Made by a program: the position numbers and the translations under genes
Notes under the pieces: generated by a model
Database searches by the model: none
Seen by the model: the letters and a program-made list of their open reading frames with translations, nothing else
What the model was told of the DNA's origin: nothing
Origin: Caldimicrobium sp.
GTDB taxonomy: Bacteria > Desulfobacterota > Thermodesulfobacteria > Thermodesulfobacteriales > Thermodesulfobacteriaceae
Direction: 5' to 3'
Assembly: GCA_025060015.1 (NCBI GenBank)
Contig: JANXDB010000032.1
Span: forward strand, 1-36,459
DNA: 36,459 nt
In this document: positions 7,232-14,026 of the stretch, one piece after another
Numbering within the stretch: the first letter of the stretch is position 1
Layout: each line of letters opens with the position of its first letter

Positions 7232-7510
7232 TTACTTTTCCTTTCCTTCTTTACTTTTCATTGCCTCTTTAGCACCCTCCAGAGCACCCTGAGCTGCGCC
7301 CTTTAAGACCTGAAAGGCAAGTTCTGCTACTTCCATGGCTGATTTGCCTATTTCCGAGGCTAAAGAGGTTACTTTGTAGAGTAATTCTTGAGAGGTTTCT
7401 TTAAGCTGTTTTGCTGCGCTTTCCCCCTCAGTAGCCTTGAGTTTCTTCTTAAGCTCCTCCAATTCAGCTTTAATTTGTTCTAACTCTCTTTCAATCTCTT
7501 TTTCACTCAT
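7232..7510 (-). CDS. Small coiled-coil, phasin-like protein
   Basis: A 92-residue protein. Residues 1-25 are a charged coiled coil (KEIERELEQIKAELEELKKK). The rest is an amphipathic, alanine-rich helix (VAELAFQVLKGAAQGALEGA) ending in a Lys/Glu-rich tail, as in phasin-like or membrane-surface proteins. Its start overlaps the ATPase stop by ATGA, which implies translational coupling and near-equal dosage with the ATPase. No enzyme motif. It may scaffold or tether the pump; this is inference. Confidence 0.72.
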   Translation of the reverse strand: MSEKEIERELEQIKAELEELKKKLKATEGESAAKQLKETSQELLYKVTSLASEIGKSAMEVAELAFQVLKGAAQGALEGAKEAMKSKEGKEK

Positions 7511-9621
7511 GATGTAAACCTCCTTTTAGAGTTTGCTTTGAGGTTATCAAAGTCTTTTAAGGCCATAAGGCCTAAACCTATGGTTCCACCGTTATTTAAG
7601 AGGGTGCTTAATACCGGGTTGATCATCCCAAAGAACGAAAGAATAAGTCCAAGGCCATTAATGAGATTGTTGTAAAAATAAAGCTTTTTTAAACGATTAC
7701 CCAGGGCAATTGATAGGTCATAGGCATAGACCAGGTCCCATAGATTTGAACCTAAGATAATGTCTGCAACCTCCAAGGCAACCTCTGCACCCTGAGTAAA
7801 GGTTATGCCAACATCTGAAAGGGTAAGAGCTGGTGAATCATTTAGACCATCTCCCACGAAGGCTATTTGCCTGCCCTGAGCTTTAAGTCTTTTAACAAGA
7901 TCAGCCTTTTCCTGGGGTAGCATTCTGGCATAGTATGTTGGTATTCCTAACACCTGAGAAAGATATTGAGCTACTTGTTCGTTATCCCCGGTGCAAAGTA
8001 TAAGATCCAGGTTACGTTTCTTTAGATGTTCAATCACTTCCTTCGACTCTGGTTTAGGTGGATCAATAAAGGTGAGTAAACCCTTTATTCTTCTTGTCTT
8101 TTCCTCTTCAATCAGATAAAGTACTGATTTGCCTTGAGAGTGAAAGCTCTCCACTAGATCTCTTACTTCCTGCGGAACTTTGATTCTCTTTTTCATTACA
8201 AACTTAGTGCTTCCTAGGGCGTATTTTCGTTCCTCAAGAATCCCCTCGATACCCAAGCCTAGAAAGTAGTTGGAAGAAAGTCTTGGTAAGAGAGGGATAT
8301 TTCTCTCCTCCGCAAGAGTGGTTATGGCTTCAGCCACAGGATGTTGGATTCTCTGCTCCAAGCTTGCAGCAAGCTGTAGGAGTCTCTCTTCAGTGCAGTC
8401 AAAGCAGATAAGATCGGCGATCCTAGGTGAGCCAAGGGTAAGAGTTCCTGTCTTGTCAAAAATGATGGTATCAATACCTGCTAATTTTTCGAATTTTGCT
8501 CCACTCTTCATAAGGATTTTTCTCTTTGCCAAAAGAGTGGCAGAGGTCATTACCGTGAGAGGTGTAACAAAATGTACTCCCGTGTAAAAGTCAAAGGTCA
8601 GAACAGAGGAAGCCTTTCGAAAACCCCCGCTTAGTGAAAAACCGCCAAGAAGCAAGGTTGGTAGAACAAAGCGATTGGCCTCGCTTTCTGCTTTTTTCTG
8701 GAGACTCAGAGGCTCCTTGATACCCTCTTCAATAAGGCGGACAATACCAGCAAAGACCGTTTCATCCCCAGTTTTCTCTACCTCCGCTACAATCTTACCC
8801 TCCACCACAACAGTTCCTGCGTAGATCTTATCTCCTGGTTTCTTGTGAACTGGTTTAGACTCGCCAGTGAGGGAACTCTGATTGACCAAAGCCTCTCCCT
8901 CAACCACAATTCCATCTATTAAGATCTTTCTTCCTGGGTAAATAACGACTCTGTCTCCCTCTTTGAGACTCTCGGGGGCAACTTCAATCACCTTCCCCTC
9001 TTCTACCATCAAGAAGGCTTTGTTCTCCCTGTGATTGAATAATTCCTTTAGACGTTCCTCTGCCTTTTTCTCAACCTTATCTTCGAGATAATCCCCTAAG
9101 GCAAGAAGCCAGACCATAAAGTGGGCAGATAGGGGCTGTCTTGCTAAAACGGCAAGGACTAGGGCTATGGAGTCAAGTAGATGCACATCAAGCCTTTTTT
9201 CACTGAAAGAGTTATAGCCTTTTCTTAAAACAGGTATGGCAAGGGCAACGGTTAGCGCAGGCAAAAACCAGCTTGAAGATCCTTTGAAAAAAAGGTAAGG
9301 AATAAAACCAAGAGAGACATTCCTCAGCCAGATAGATTTATCCTCTTCCTTTTTAGAAAATGGAAGTTTTTTTACCTTCTCAAGGATTGTCTCCTCGGTT
9401 TCGTGTTCAAAGAAATTCAAGAAATCAATGAGATCAAAGTGATCTTCATGGTAGTAAACTATGATCTTTCCTTTGTTTGGATAGTAGTTAATCTTGTGGA
9501 TACCAGGAAAACCTTTTAAAAGCGAGATCCATTCTCCGTTTAGTTTCCACTTTGTAAAGACCGGGGAAGATATCTCCAGTTTACCTCTGCTAAGGCGATT
9601 TAGATTATAGGGAAGAGCCAT
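7507..9621 (-). CDS. P1B-like P-type ATPase lacking the CPC metal site
   Basis: A 704-residue membrane protein. The N-terminal 85 residues look like an HMA-type ferredoxin fold but have no CxxC. Core motifs are intact: TGES (252-255), phosphorylation site DKTGTLT (Asp389), the P1B-type HP (His427-Pro428) and GDGLNDSPAL (590-599). In the transmembrane helix before the P domain, where P1B pumps have CPC-ALGLATP, the sequence is FYT-GVHFVTP (345-354), so all metal-binding thiols are lost. The last helices (YFYNNLINGLG..., LNNGGTIGLG) also lack the usual YN-x4-P and MxxSS ligand patterns. Catalysis looks preserved while the cargo is unknown. It sits among small membrane proteins in one operon. 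Overlaps the next gene by 4 nt. Confidence 0.9.
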   Translation of the reverse strand: MALPYNLNRLSRGKLEISSPVFTKWKLNGEWISLLKGFPGIHKINYYPNKGKIIVYYHEDHFDLIDFLNFFEHETEETILEKVKKLPFSKKEEDKSIWLRNVSLGFIPYLFFKGSSSWFLPALTVALAIPVLRKGYNSFSEKRLDVHLLDSIALVLAVLARQPLSAHFMVWLLALGDYLEDKVEKKAEERLKELFNHRENKAFLMVEEGKVIEVAPESLKEGDRVVIYPGRKILIDGIVVEGEALVNQSSLTGESKPVHKKPGDKIYAGTVVVEGKIVAEVEKTGDETVFAGIVRLIEEGIKEPLSLQKKAESEANRFVLPTLLLGGFSLSGGFRKASSVLTFDFYTGVHFVTPLTVMTSATLLAKRKILMKSGAKFEKLAGIDTIIFDKTGTLTLGSPRIADLICFDCTEERLLQLAASLEQRIQHPVAEAITTLAEERNIPLLPRLSSNYFLGLGIEGILEERKYALGSTKFVMKKRIKVPQEVRDLVESFHSQGKSVLYLIEEEKTRRIKGLLTFIDPPKPESKEVIEHLKKRNLDLILCTGDNEQVAQYLSQVLGIPTYYARMLPQEKADLVKRLKAQGRQIAFVGDGLNDSPALTLSDVGITFTQGAEVALEVADIILGSNLWDLVYAYDLSIALGNRLKKLYFYNNLINGLGLILSFFGMINPVLSTLLNNGGTIGLGLMALKDFDNLKANSKRRFTS

Positions 9622-9631
9622 GGATTAAACC

Positions 9632-9835
9632 CTACTGAGTTGTGGCAGCACCCTTTGCGGATTTTACCTCTAAAGCCTTTACCATGGCTTCAATCTCCTG
9701 AAGGGTTTGGTGCATTTTTTGCTCCTCTTTATTTTTTTGAATAACATAGAGAATAACGAGCCCAGAGAGAGCTCCTAAAGAGAAACTTACTGGCCCGCTA
9801 CAAACTGCTTTAGCTATGACTGCGGCGATATTCAT
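9632..9835 (-). CDS. Single-pass small membrane protein, ATPase partner candidate
   Basis: A 67-residue protein: a hydrophobic helix (about 14-33, FSLGALSGLVILYVIQ) then a cytoplasmic amphipathic helix (EEQKMHQTLQEIEAMVKALE) and a small polar tail. The layout recalls PacL/DUF1490-type one-pass proteins that partner P1B ATPases in mycobacteria, but I see no metal-binding His/Cys tail. Good Shine-Dalgarno (GGGAGG). It lies 10 nt upstream of the ATPase gene. Confidence 0.7.
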   Translation of the reverse strand: MNIAAVIAKAVCSGPVSFSLGALSGLVILYVIQKNKEEQKMHQTLQEIEAMVKALEVKSAKGAATTQ

Positions 9836-9849
9836 GTTAACCCTCCCTT

Positions 9850-10173
9850 TTATCCAAGTTGTTCCTTAATTTTTTGCAATAGTTCTTGCTGTTTTTGAAG
9901 TATGGATATCTTTTTTTCAACCTCCTGTCTGTAGAGATGTTTTGCTTCCTCCCAAAGATCCTCCCAGAATTCCTTAGCTTCGTCAACAGATCCACTCAGC
10001 CAATGGCTGAAGCTAACAACCTCTTTTGCACCTACTAAAAGAATGGGGCGTGCTTCTTTACTGAGTCGATTAAGAACTACCAGAGCACCAATGGCACCAA
10101 GCCCGTAGAGAAAATAGGTCCCAGAAATACAACTTCCAATGGCTTTACAGATTTTAAGCTCGCAGATACTCAT
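9850..10173 (-). CDS. Small membrane protein with coiled-coil tail (DUF5132-like)
   Basis: A 107-residue protein: membrane helix around 18-34 (GTYFLYGLGAIGALVVL), then a second weakly hydrophobic stretch and a long charged coiled coil (EAKEFWEDLWEEAKHLYRQE and onward to the C-terminus). Three cysteines lie before the membrane helix (CELKIC, SC). Arrangement and context resemble DUF5132-type proteins found beside HMA-like P-type ATPases; that family name is from memory and unchecked. A strong GGAGGAGG precedes the ATG. Confidence 0.7.
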   Translation of the reverse strand: MSICELKICKAIGSCISGTYFLYGLGAIGALVVLNRLSKEARPILLVGAKEVVSFSHWLSGSVDEAKEFWEDLWEEAKHLYRQEVEKKISILQKQQELLQKIKEQLG

Positions 10174-10189
10174 TTCCTATACCTCCTCC

Positions 10190-10558
10190 TTAAAGAGTTT
10201 TTTTAATGAAAGGCATCATTATCTGAGAGCAAATAAGGAAACTCAAAATACCAACCTTTGCCCCAAGTAGCCCCACAGAAATTCCCAATTTCAGGAGAGG
10301 ATGCTTTAAGATAAGGTGAAGATAGTAATTTAGATCCTCTTTATCAAATTTGATACTCCTTCTACACTGAAAATCTCTGAGAAAGTTATCTGCAAGGCTG
10401 TCTTGGATAACTTTTATCCTTAGGGTTCTTCCTGTGTCTCTGTCTGATAAGTCAACTACACCTGGAAAGGCCTTTATAGCCTTTTTAAAGTTTTCCTTCT
10501 CGACGAGGGTTTCAAAGTGAAACAAATAGAAACCATTGTATTGACTTATTTTTTGCAT
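10190..10558 (-). CDS. HMA-like domain protein without CxxC, one or two membrane helices
   Basis: A 122-residue protein. Residues 1-70 alternate strands and helices like a ferredoxin-fold HMA domain (FYLFHFETLVEKENFKKAIK, FPGVVDLS, RTLRIKV) but with no CxxC. A C-terminal hydrophobic region (about 88-118, LGISVGLLGAKVGILSFLIC) is membrane embedded. The same degenerate HMA layout occurs at the N-terminus of the ATPase, so the two may dimerise or replace each other. There is no clear Shine-Dalgarno, and TTAACA-like repeats lie 23-50 nt upstream. Confidence 0.72.
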   Translation of the reverse strand: MQKISQYNGFYLFHFETLVEKENFKKAIKAFPGVVDLSDRDTGRTLRIKVIQDSLADNFLRDFQCRRSIKFDKEDLNYYLHLILKHPLLKLGISVGLLGAKVGILSFLICSQIMMPFIKKTL

Positions 10559-10580
10559 AACAATAATCTTAAATTAAGAT

Positions 10581-10608
10581 TGTTAAAAAGAAGTTAAACG
10601 AATGTTAA
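10581..10608 (-). promoter_or_regulatory. Triple TTAACA-N5 direct repeat (PhoB/OmpR-type box)
   Basis: On the minus strand TTAACA (10608-10603), TTAACT (10597-10592) and TTAACA (10586-10581) follow each other at exact 11-bp steps with 5-bp spacers. This is the geometry of PhoB/PhoP-type response-regulator boxes. A separate 8-1-8 palindrome AATCTTAA-A-TTAAGATT (10565-10581) lies between the boxes and the start codon. Confidence 0.5.
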
Positions 10609-10611
10609 AAC

Positions 10612-10821
10612 TCAGAAGATCCTGGATATTATTTTTTCAGCGGCCTTTTCCAGTAGGCCTCCTATGACAAAGGACTCTATGAGGATATTTCTGTCTTTAG
10701 AGCTAAAAAAGGTATCCCTCTCAACTCGCCTTGCTCTGTAGTGTTTTTTAAGAATCTTTACATATCTGTCTTCCTCTCTGTTTAGATAAGTCATTATGGC
10801 ATCAAGATCGTAATTCTTCAT
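10612..10821 (-). CDS. Hypothetical 69-residue basic protein, first gene of ATPase operon
   Basis: A 69-residue helical, charged protein (YDLDAIMTYLNREEDRYVKI, then KHYRARRVERDTFF) with a hydrophobic C-terminal third (ILIESFVIGGLLEKAAEKII). No cysteine, no clear membrane segment. Preceded by a strong GAGGAGGG and by an array of TTAA boxes. Family not recognised. As leader gene of the ATPase operon it could be a regulator or a partner; nothing in the sequence decides. Confidence 0.68.
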   Translation of the reverse strand: MKNYDLDAIMTYLNREEDRYVKILKKHYRARRVERDTFFSSKDRNILIESFVIGGLLEKAAEKIISRIF

Positions 10822-10850
10822 GGCCCTCCTCCTCTTTTTTTAATAATAAA

Positions 10851-10901
10851 ATATTATGAGATTTTTAAAGTGAGATTTAAGAATTTTTAAAGGATTGTTA
10901 A
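10851..10901 (-). promoter_or_regulatory. Candidate promoter and TTAA-box array of ATPase operon
   Basis: On the minus strand, TTAACA (10901-10896), TTAAAA (10890-10885), TTAAAT (10880-10875) and TTAAAA (10868-10863) recur at 11, 10 and 12 bp. A TAATAT (10856-10851) follows as -10. Boxes in place of a -35 are typical of activator-dependent PhoB-class promoters. The region is AT-rich, so part of the match could be chance. Confidence 0.42.
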
Positions 10902-10910
10902 AATTTATGA

Positions 10911-10939
10911 GGGGAGGAGCAAGGGGCTTCCTCCTCCCC
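10911..10939 (-). terminator. katG terminator
   Basis: GGGGAGGAG (10911-10919) and CTCCTCCCC (10931-10939) form a perfect 9-bp GC-rich stem with an 11-nt loop, 10 nt after the katG stop. The minus strand then reads TCATAAATTTT, a modest U-rich tail. Confidence 0.72.
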
Positions 10940-10949
10940 TTAATGAAAT

Positions 10950-13157
10950 CTAGATGCCTTTGACAAGAGATTTGTAAAGGGATCTATCCTCTCTCCATAG
11001 ATCAAAGCGGTCTATGTGTATAAGTTTGGTCCAAACCTTTACAAAATTATGAACGAAAAGTTCTTCTCCATCATCAGCAGCATAGACCTCACAGAGGCTT
11101 CTTAATTCCTCGTGGTGACTGAAGATCAGATCCACTCTAGTTGCAAGCCACTTTCTTGAACTACTTTTTCTGTCAAGGCCCTCGTAGTAATATTTATTTT
11201 CATCAAGGGGCCTCCATTCTATTGACATATCCAAGAGGTTTTTGAAGAACTCGTTATTGAGTGTGCCAGCTTTGGAGCTCAGGATGCCAAAGGGTTCCTT
11301 TTCGTAGGTCACTCCAAGTGATCTCAAGCCCCCGTACAAGGTTACTAACTCGGGAACACTAAGAGTTAGAAGTTGGGCCTTGTCAACTAGTAACTCTTCA
11401 GCCTTTACTTTTTTGTTAATAGTAGGATTTTTGATGTAATTTCTAAAGCCACAGGCGATTGGTTCTAACTGTTCCCAGAAGAGAACATCGATTTGATTTT
11501 CCTCTGCATCCACTCTTCCTGATACAAAGGGGATTTTCACCTGGTAGCCAGCCTTTTGGGCAGCGTTCTCTATAACTGCACAGCTTCCTATGGCCAATAA
11601 GTCAGAAATCGAGACGCCCTTCCCATCAGCCCCCTTTTCTCTATTATAGTTATCTTTGATTTTTGCCATGGCCTCTATCACCCATCTTAGTTCGTCAGGT
11701 TTATTCACCTCCCAGGTATTGAGGGGATATAGCCGCACTCTTGCTCCATTTAATCCGCCCTTTCTGTCTGAGTCACGATATGTAACAATGCAAGAGAAGG
11801 TGGCGTAAAGTATTTGAGAGGGGGTTAAGCCGGAGTTTAATATGCTTTCTTTGAGGATCTGAAGATCCTTCTCCTCGAGAGGCCTAAAGGGTGATTTTGG
11901 CAACGATTCTTGCCATATGAAGGTGTCCTTCGGGACTTCAGGTCCTAGATAGCAATCCTTGGGCCCCATATCACGATGAATCAATTTAAACCAGGCTTTA
12001 GCAAAGGCTTCTTCGAATGCCTTAGGATCCTCCAGAAACCTCTTTGCTATTTCAGAGTAAATGGGATCAAATCGTAAAGCTAAATCCGCTGTGAGCATCA
12101 TAGGAGGATGTTTTTTATTTGGATCATGGGCATCGGGAATTATGGCTGGAGCTCCCTTGGCTACCCACTGATGTTTTCCTGCTGGACTTTTAGTTAATTC
12201 CCATTCATAGCCAAAGAGAAATTTGAGATAGCTTATGCCAAATTTGGTGGGAGTCGAAGACCAGGCAAGTTCAAAACCGCTGGTGAAGGTGTGCGGCCCC
12301 TTACCGGTTCCAAGGGAGTATTTCCAGCCTAAGCCCTGATTTTCCACATCTGAAGAACTGGGATCAGGTCCAAGCAAGGAATCTGGGCCTGCTCCGTGAC
12401 ATTTGCCAAAGGCATGTCCGCCAGCAATGAGCGCTACTGTCTCTTCATCATTCATTCCCATACGGAAAAAGGCAGTCCTAATCTGTTTTGCCGAGGCTAC
12501 AGGGTCTGGGTTTCCCTCTGGTCCCTCAGGATTAACATAAATTAGACCCATTTCCGTTGCGGCAAAGGGTTTTTCCAAAACTCCTTCTTCAAACCTCTCT
12601 TTGCCAGTTAGCATTTCTACCTCGGGACCCCAGTCAGGACTCTCATCAGGTTCCCAAAGATCCTCTCTTCCACCACCAAAACCAATGGTTTTGACCCCCA
12701 TGCTCTCCAAGGCTACATTACCAGCAAGGATAATAAGATCAGCCCAGGAGAGTTTTCTTCCATACTTTTGTTTGATAGGCCAGAGAAGTCTAATGGCTTT
12801 ATCCAAGTTTATGTTATCTGGCCAATTAATTCTCGGAGGAAATCTCATCTCTCCACGCCTTGCTCCCCCTCTTCCGTCATATATACGATAACTTCCTGCA
12901 CTATGCCAAGCCATCCTAATGAAAAGGGGACCATAGTGGCCAAAATCTGCAGGCCACCAATCCTGCGAACTCTTCATAAGAGATTCTAAATCCCTCTTTA
13001 CCTCTGCTAAGTCTAATTTTTCAAATTCCATGGCATAATCAAAGTCTGCCCCATAGGGGTTTCCCTTTGGGCACTCTTGACGTAAGATCTTAAGATTTAA
13101 TCTCTCAGGCCACCAATCTGTAAGCCATCTTTTTTTTCTTTTAAATTGCCCTTCCAT
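10950..13157 (-). CDS. katG: Catalase-peroxidase
   Basis: A 735-residue haem enzyme that splits H2O2 and oxidises donors. The distal haem site is RMAWHSAGSY (Arg81, Trp84, His85). The Tyr of the Met-Tyr-Trp crosslink lies in MGLIYVNPEGPEGNPDP. The proximal His is in GGHAFGKCHG (usually GGHTFGKTHG). Both tandem peroxidase-like halves are present and the length is normal. The frame is open to 13187, but AAAGGAGG sits directly before the ATG at 13157 (MEGQF), which is preferred. No export signal, so cytoplasmic. It is monocistronic, bounded by a hairpin downstream and a long intergenic region upstream. Confidence 0.97.
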   Translation of the reverse strand: MEGQFKRKKRWLTDWWPERLNLKILRQECPKGNPYGADFDYAMEFEKLDLAEVKRDLESLMKSSQDWWPADFGHYGPLFIRMAWHSAGSYRIYDGRGGARRGEMRFPPRINWPDNINLDKAIRLLWPIKQKYGRKLSWADLIILAGNVALESMGVKTIGFGGGREDLWEPDESPDWGPEVEMLTGKERFEEGVLEKPFAATEMGLIYVNPEGPEGNPDPVASAKQIRTAFFRMGMNDEETVALIAGGHAFGKCHGAGPDSLLGPDPSSSDVENQGLGWKYSLGTGKGPHTFTSGFELAWSSTPTKFGISYLKFLFGYEWELTKSPAGKHQWVAKGAPAIIPDAHDPNKKHPPMMLTADLALRFDPIYSEIAKRFLEDPKAFEEAFAKAWFKLIHRDMGPKDCYLGPEVPKDTFIWQESLPKSPFRPLEEKDLQILKESILNSGLTPSQILYATFSCIVTYRDSDRKGGLNGARVRLYPLNTWEVNKPDELRWVIEAMAKIKDNYNREKGADGKGVSISDLLAIGSCAVIENAAQKAGYQVKIPFVSGRVDAEENQIDVLFWEQLEPIACGFRNYIKNPTINKKVKAEELLVDKAQLLTLSVPELVTLYGGLRSLGVTYEKEPFGILSSKAGTLNNEFFKNLLDMSIEWRPLDENKYYYEGLDRKSSSRKWLATRVDLIFSHHEELRSLCEVYAADDGEELFVHNFVKVWTKLIHIDRFDLWREDRSLYKSLVKGI

Positions 13158-13209
13158 AACAACCTCCTTTAATTTAGATTTTATCAAAACTTATCATGAT
13201 TTTTATTTT

Positions 13210-13278
13210 TGTCAATATTTAAAATTGGATTGATTTGAAAATAAATTAAATTTAAGTTAAGTATCGTTACTAATGATA
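13210..13278 (-). promoter_or_regulatory. katG upstream region: TTGACA box and palindrome
   Basis: A perfect minus-strand TTGACA (13215-13210) lies about 55 nt before katG; the -10 is poor (TAAGTT after 16 nt). About 45 bp further upstream is a near-perfect palindrome TATCGTTA-C-TAATGATA (13262-13278, one mismatch). Its 8-1-8 form recalls Fur/PerR-family operators, which control katG in several bacteria, but it is not a clean match to the PerR box. Confidence 0.4.
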
Positions 13279-13344
13279 GTAAATTCATTTGTCGCCCACT
13301 CGTTAAGATAGTAAAGGTATTTTAGAGAGTTTTTAAAAAGCTAT

Positions 13345-13470
13345 AACAGTTCCCAAGGGAAGGGCAAAGCTACGACACGTTGTGGTATTAGAGTGTCAAA
13401 GGCAAGTGCCAGCGGCTAAGAGACAATTACAATCGTTACTTTCGCACCTGTCAGGTGCGAAAGTATAGCC
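13345..13470 (+). ncRNA. Structured intergenic RNA candidate
   Basis: In the 377-bp gap between katG and the hydrogenase protease, the plus strand has nested pairings: GACAC (13374-13378) with GTGTC (13393-13397); GGCA-AG-TGCC (13401-13410); GGCTA (13414-13418) with TAGCC (13466-13470); and inside the last a 14-bp perfect hairpin TACTTTCGCACCTG/CAGGTGCGAAAGTA (13437-13465, 1-nt loop). It lies 65 nt upstream of the protease start, as a leader or riboswitch might. Short pieces (GGGCAAA, CTAAGAG) recall c-di-GMP-I riboswitches but the core GCAAAGCC is absent. Class unknown; strand inferred from the downstream gene. Confidence 0.4.
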
Positions 13471-13534
13471 AACGGGTATTTAGTCCTGGGGCTATGGTAG
13501 ATTTATGTTAAAATTATTTAGAGGCTCTTTTGTT

Positions 13535-14026
13535 ATGGATGTTCTGGTTTTAGGTCTGGGAAATATACTCATGAGGGATGACGGGGTTGGTGTAAGAGTA
13601 GTCCACTACTTAGAGAGCACCTTTCAGTTCTCAGAGAAGGTAAAACTTTTAGATGGAGGAACAGGTGCTTTTTTCCTTCTGCCATTTTTGGAAAAGGCAG
13701 AAAGGGTAATACTCATAGATGCGGTTAAAGCTGGTAAAAATCCAGGAGATATATTTGAGGGATCCCTAAAGGACATCAATACCTACCTAATGGAGAGGTT
13801 ATCTCTTCACGAAATATCTCTTCCTGATCTTTTAGCTCTGCTAAATCTTAGGGGGAAGGTCTTTGATGAATTTCATATCATAGGTATTGAACCAGAGGAA
13901 ATATCCTTTGGTGAGGCACTATCAGATTGTGTCGAAGCAAAGCTTCCCCTTCTTGTCGAAAGAGTACTTCATAAGCTTCAGCAATGGGGAATTTCCTATT
14001 CCCTTAAGGAGAGAACTCCAAAGTAG
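13535..14026 (+). CDS. Hydrogenase maturation protease (HyaD/HupD/HycI family)
   Basis: A 163-residue protein when started at ATG 13535 (MDVLVLGLGN), matching the family N-terminus; an upstream ATG at 13505 would add 10 poorly fitting residues. Motifs: GLGNILMRDDGVG (nickel-binding acidic residue here Asp), LIDAVKAG (Asp ligand) and LHEISLPDLL (His ligand). The enzyme clips the C-terminal peptide from the [NiFe]-hydrogenase large subunit after nickel insertion. The target hydrogenase is not in the window. Its 3' end overlaps the convergent hypF by 31 bp. Confidence 0.93.
   Translation: MDVLVLGLGNILMRDDGVGVRVVHYLESTFQFSEKVKLLDGGTGAFFLLPFLEKAERVILIDAVKAGKNPGDIFEGSLKDINTYLMERLSLHEISLPDLLALLNLRGKVFDEFHIIGIEPEEISFGEALSDCVEAKLPLLVERVLHKLQQWGISYSLKERTPK

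Noticed and set aside
13345-13500. c-di-GMP-I (GEMM) riboswitch
   Set aside because: Only short pieces agree (GGGCAAA, CTAAGAG); the conserved GCAAAGCC core and tetraloop/receptor pair are not there.
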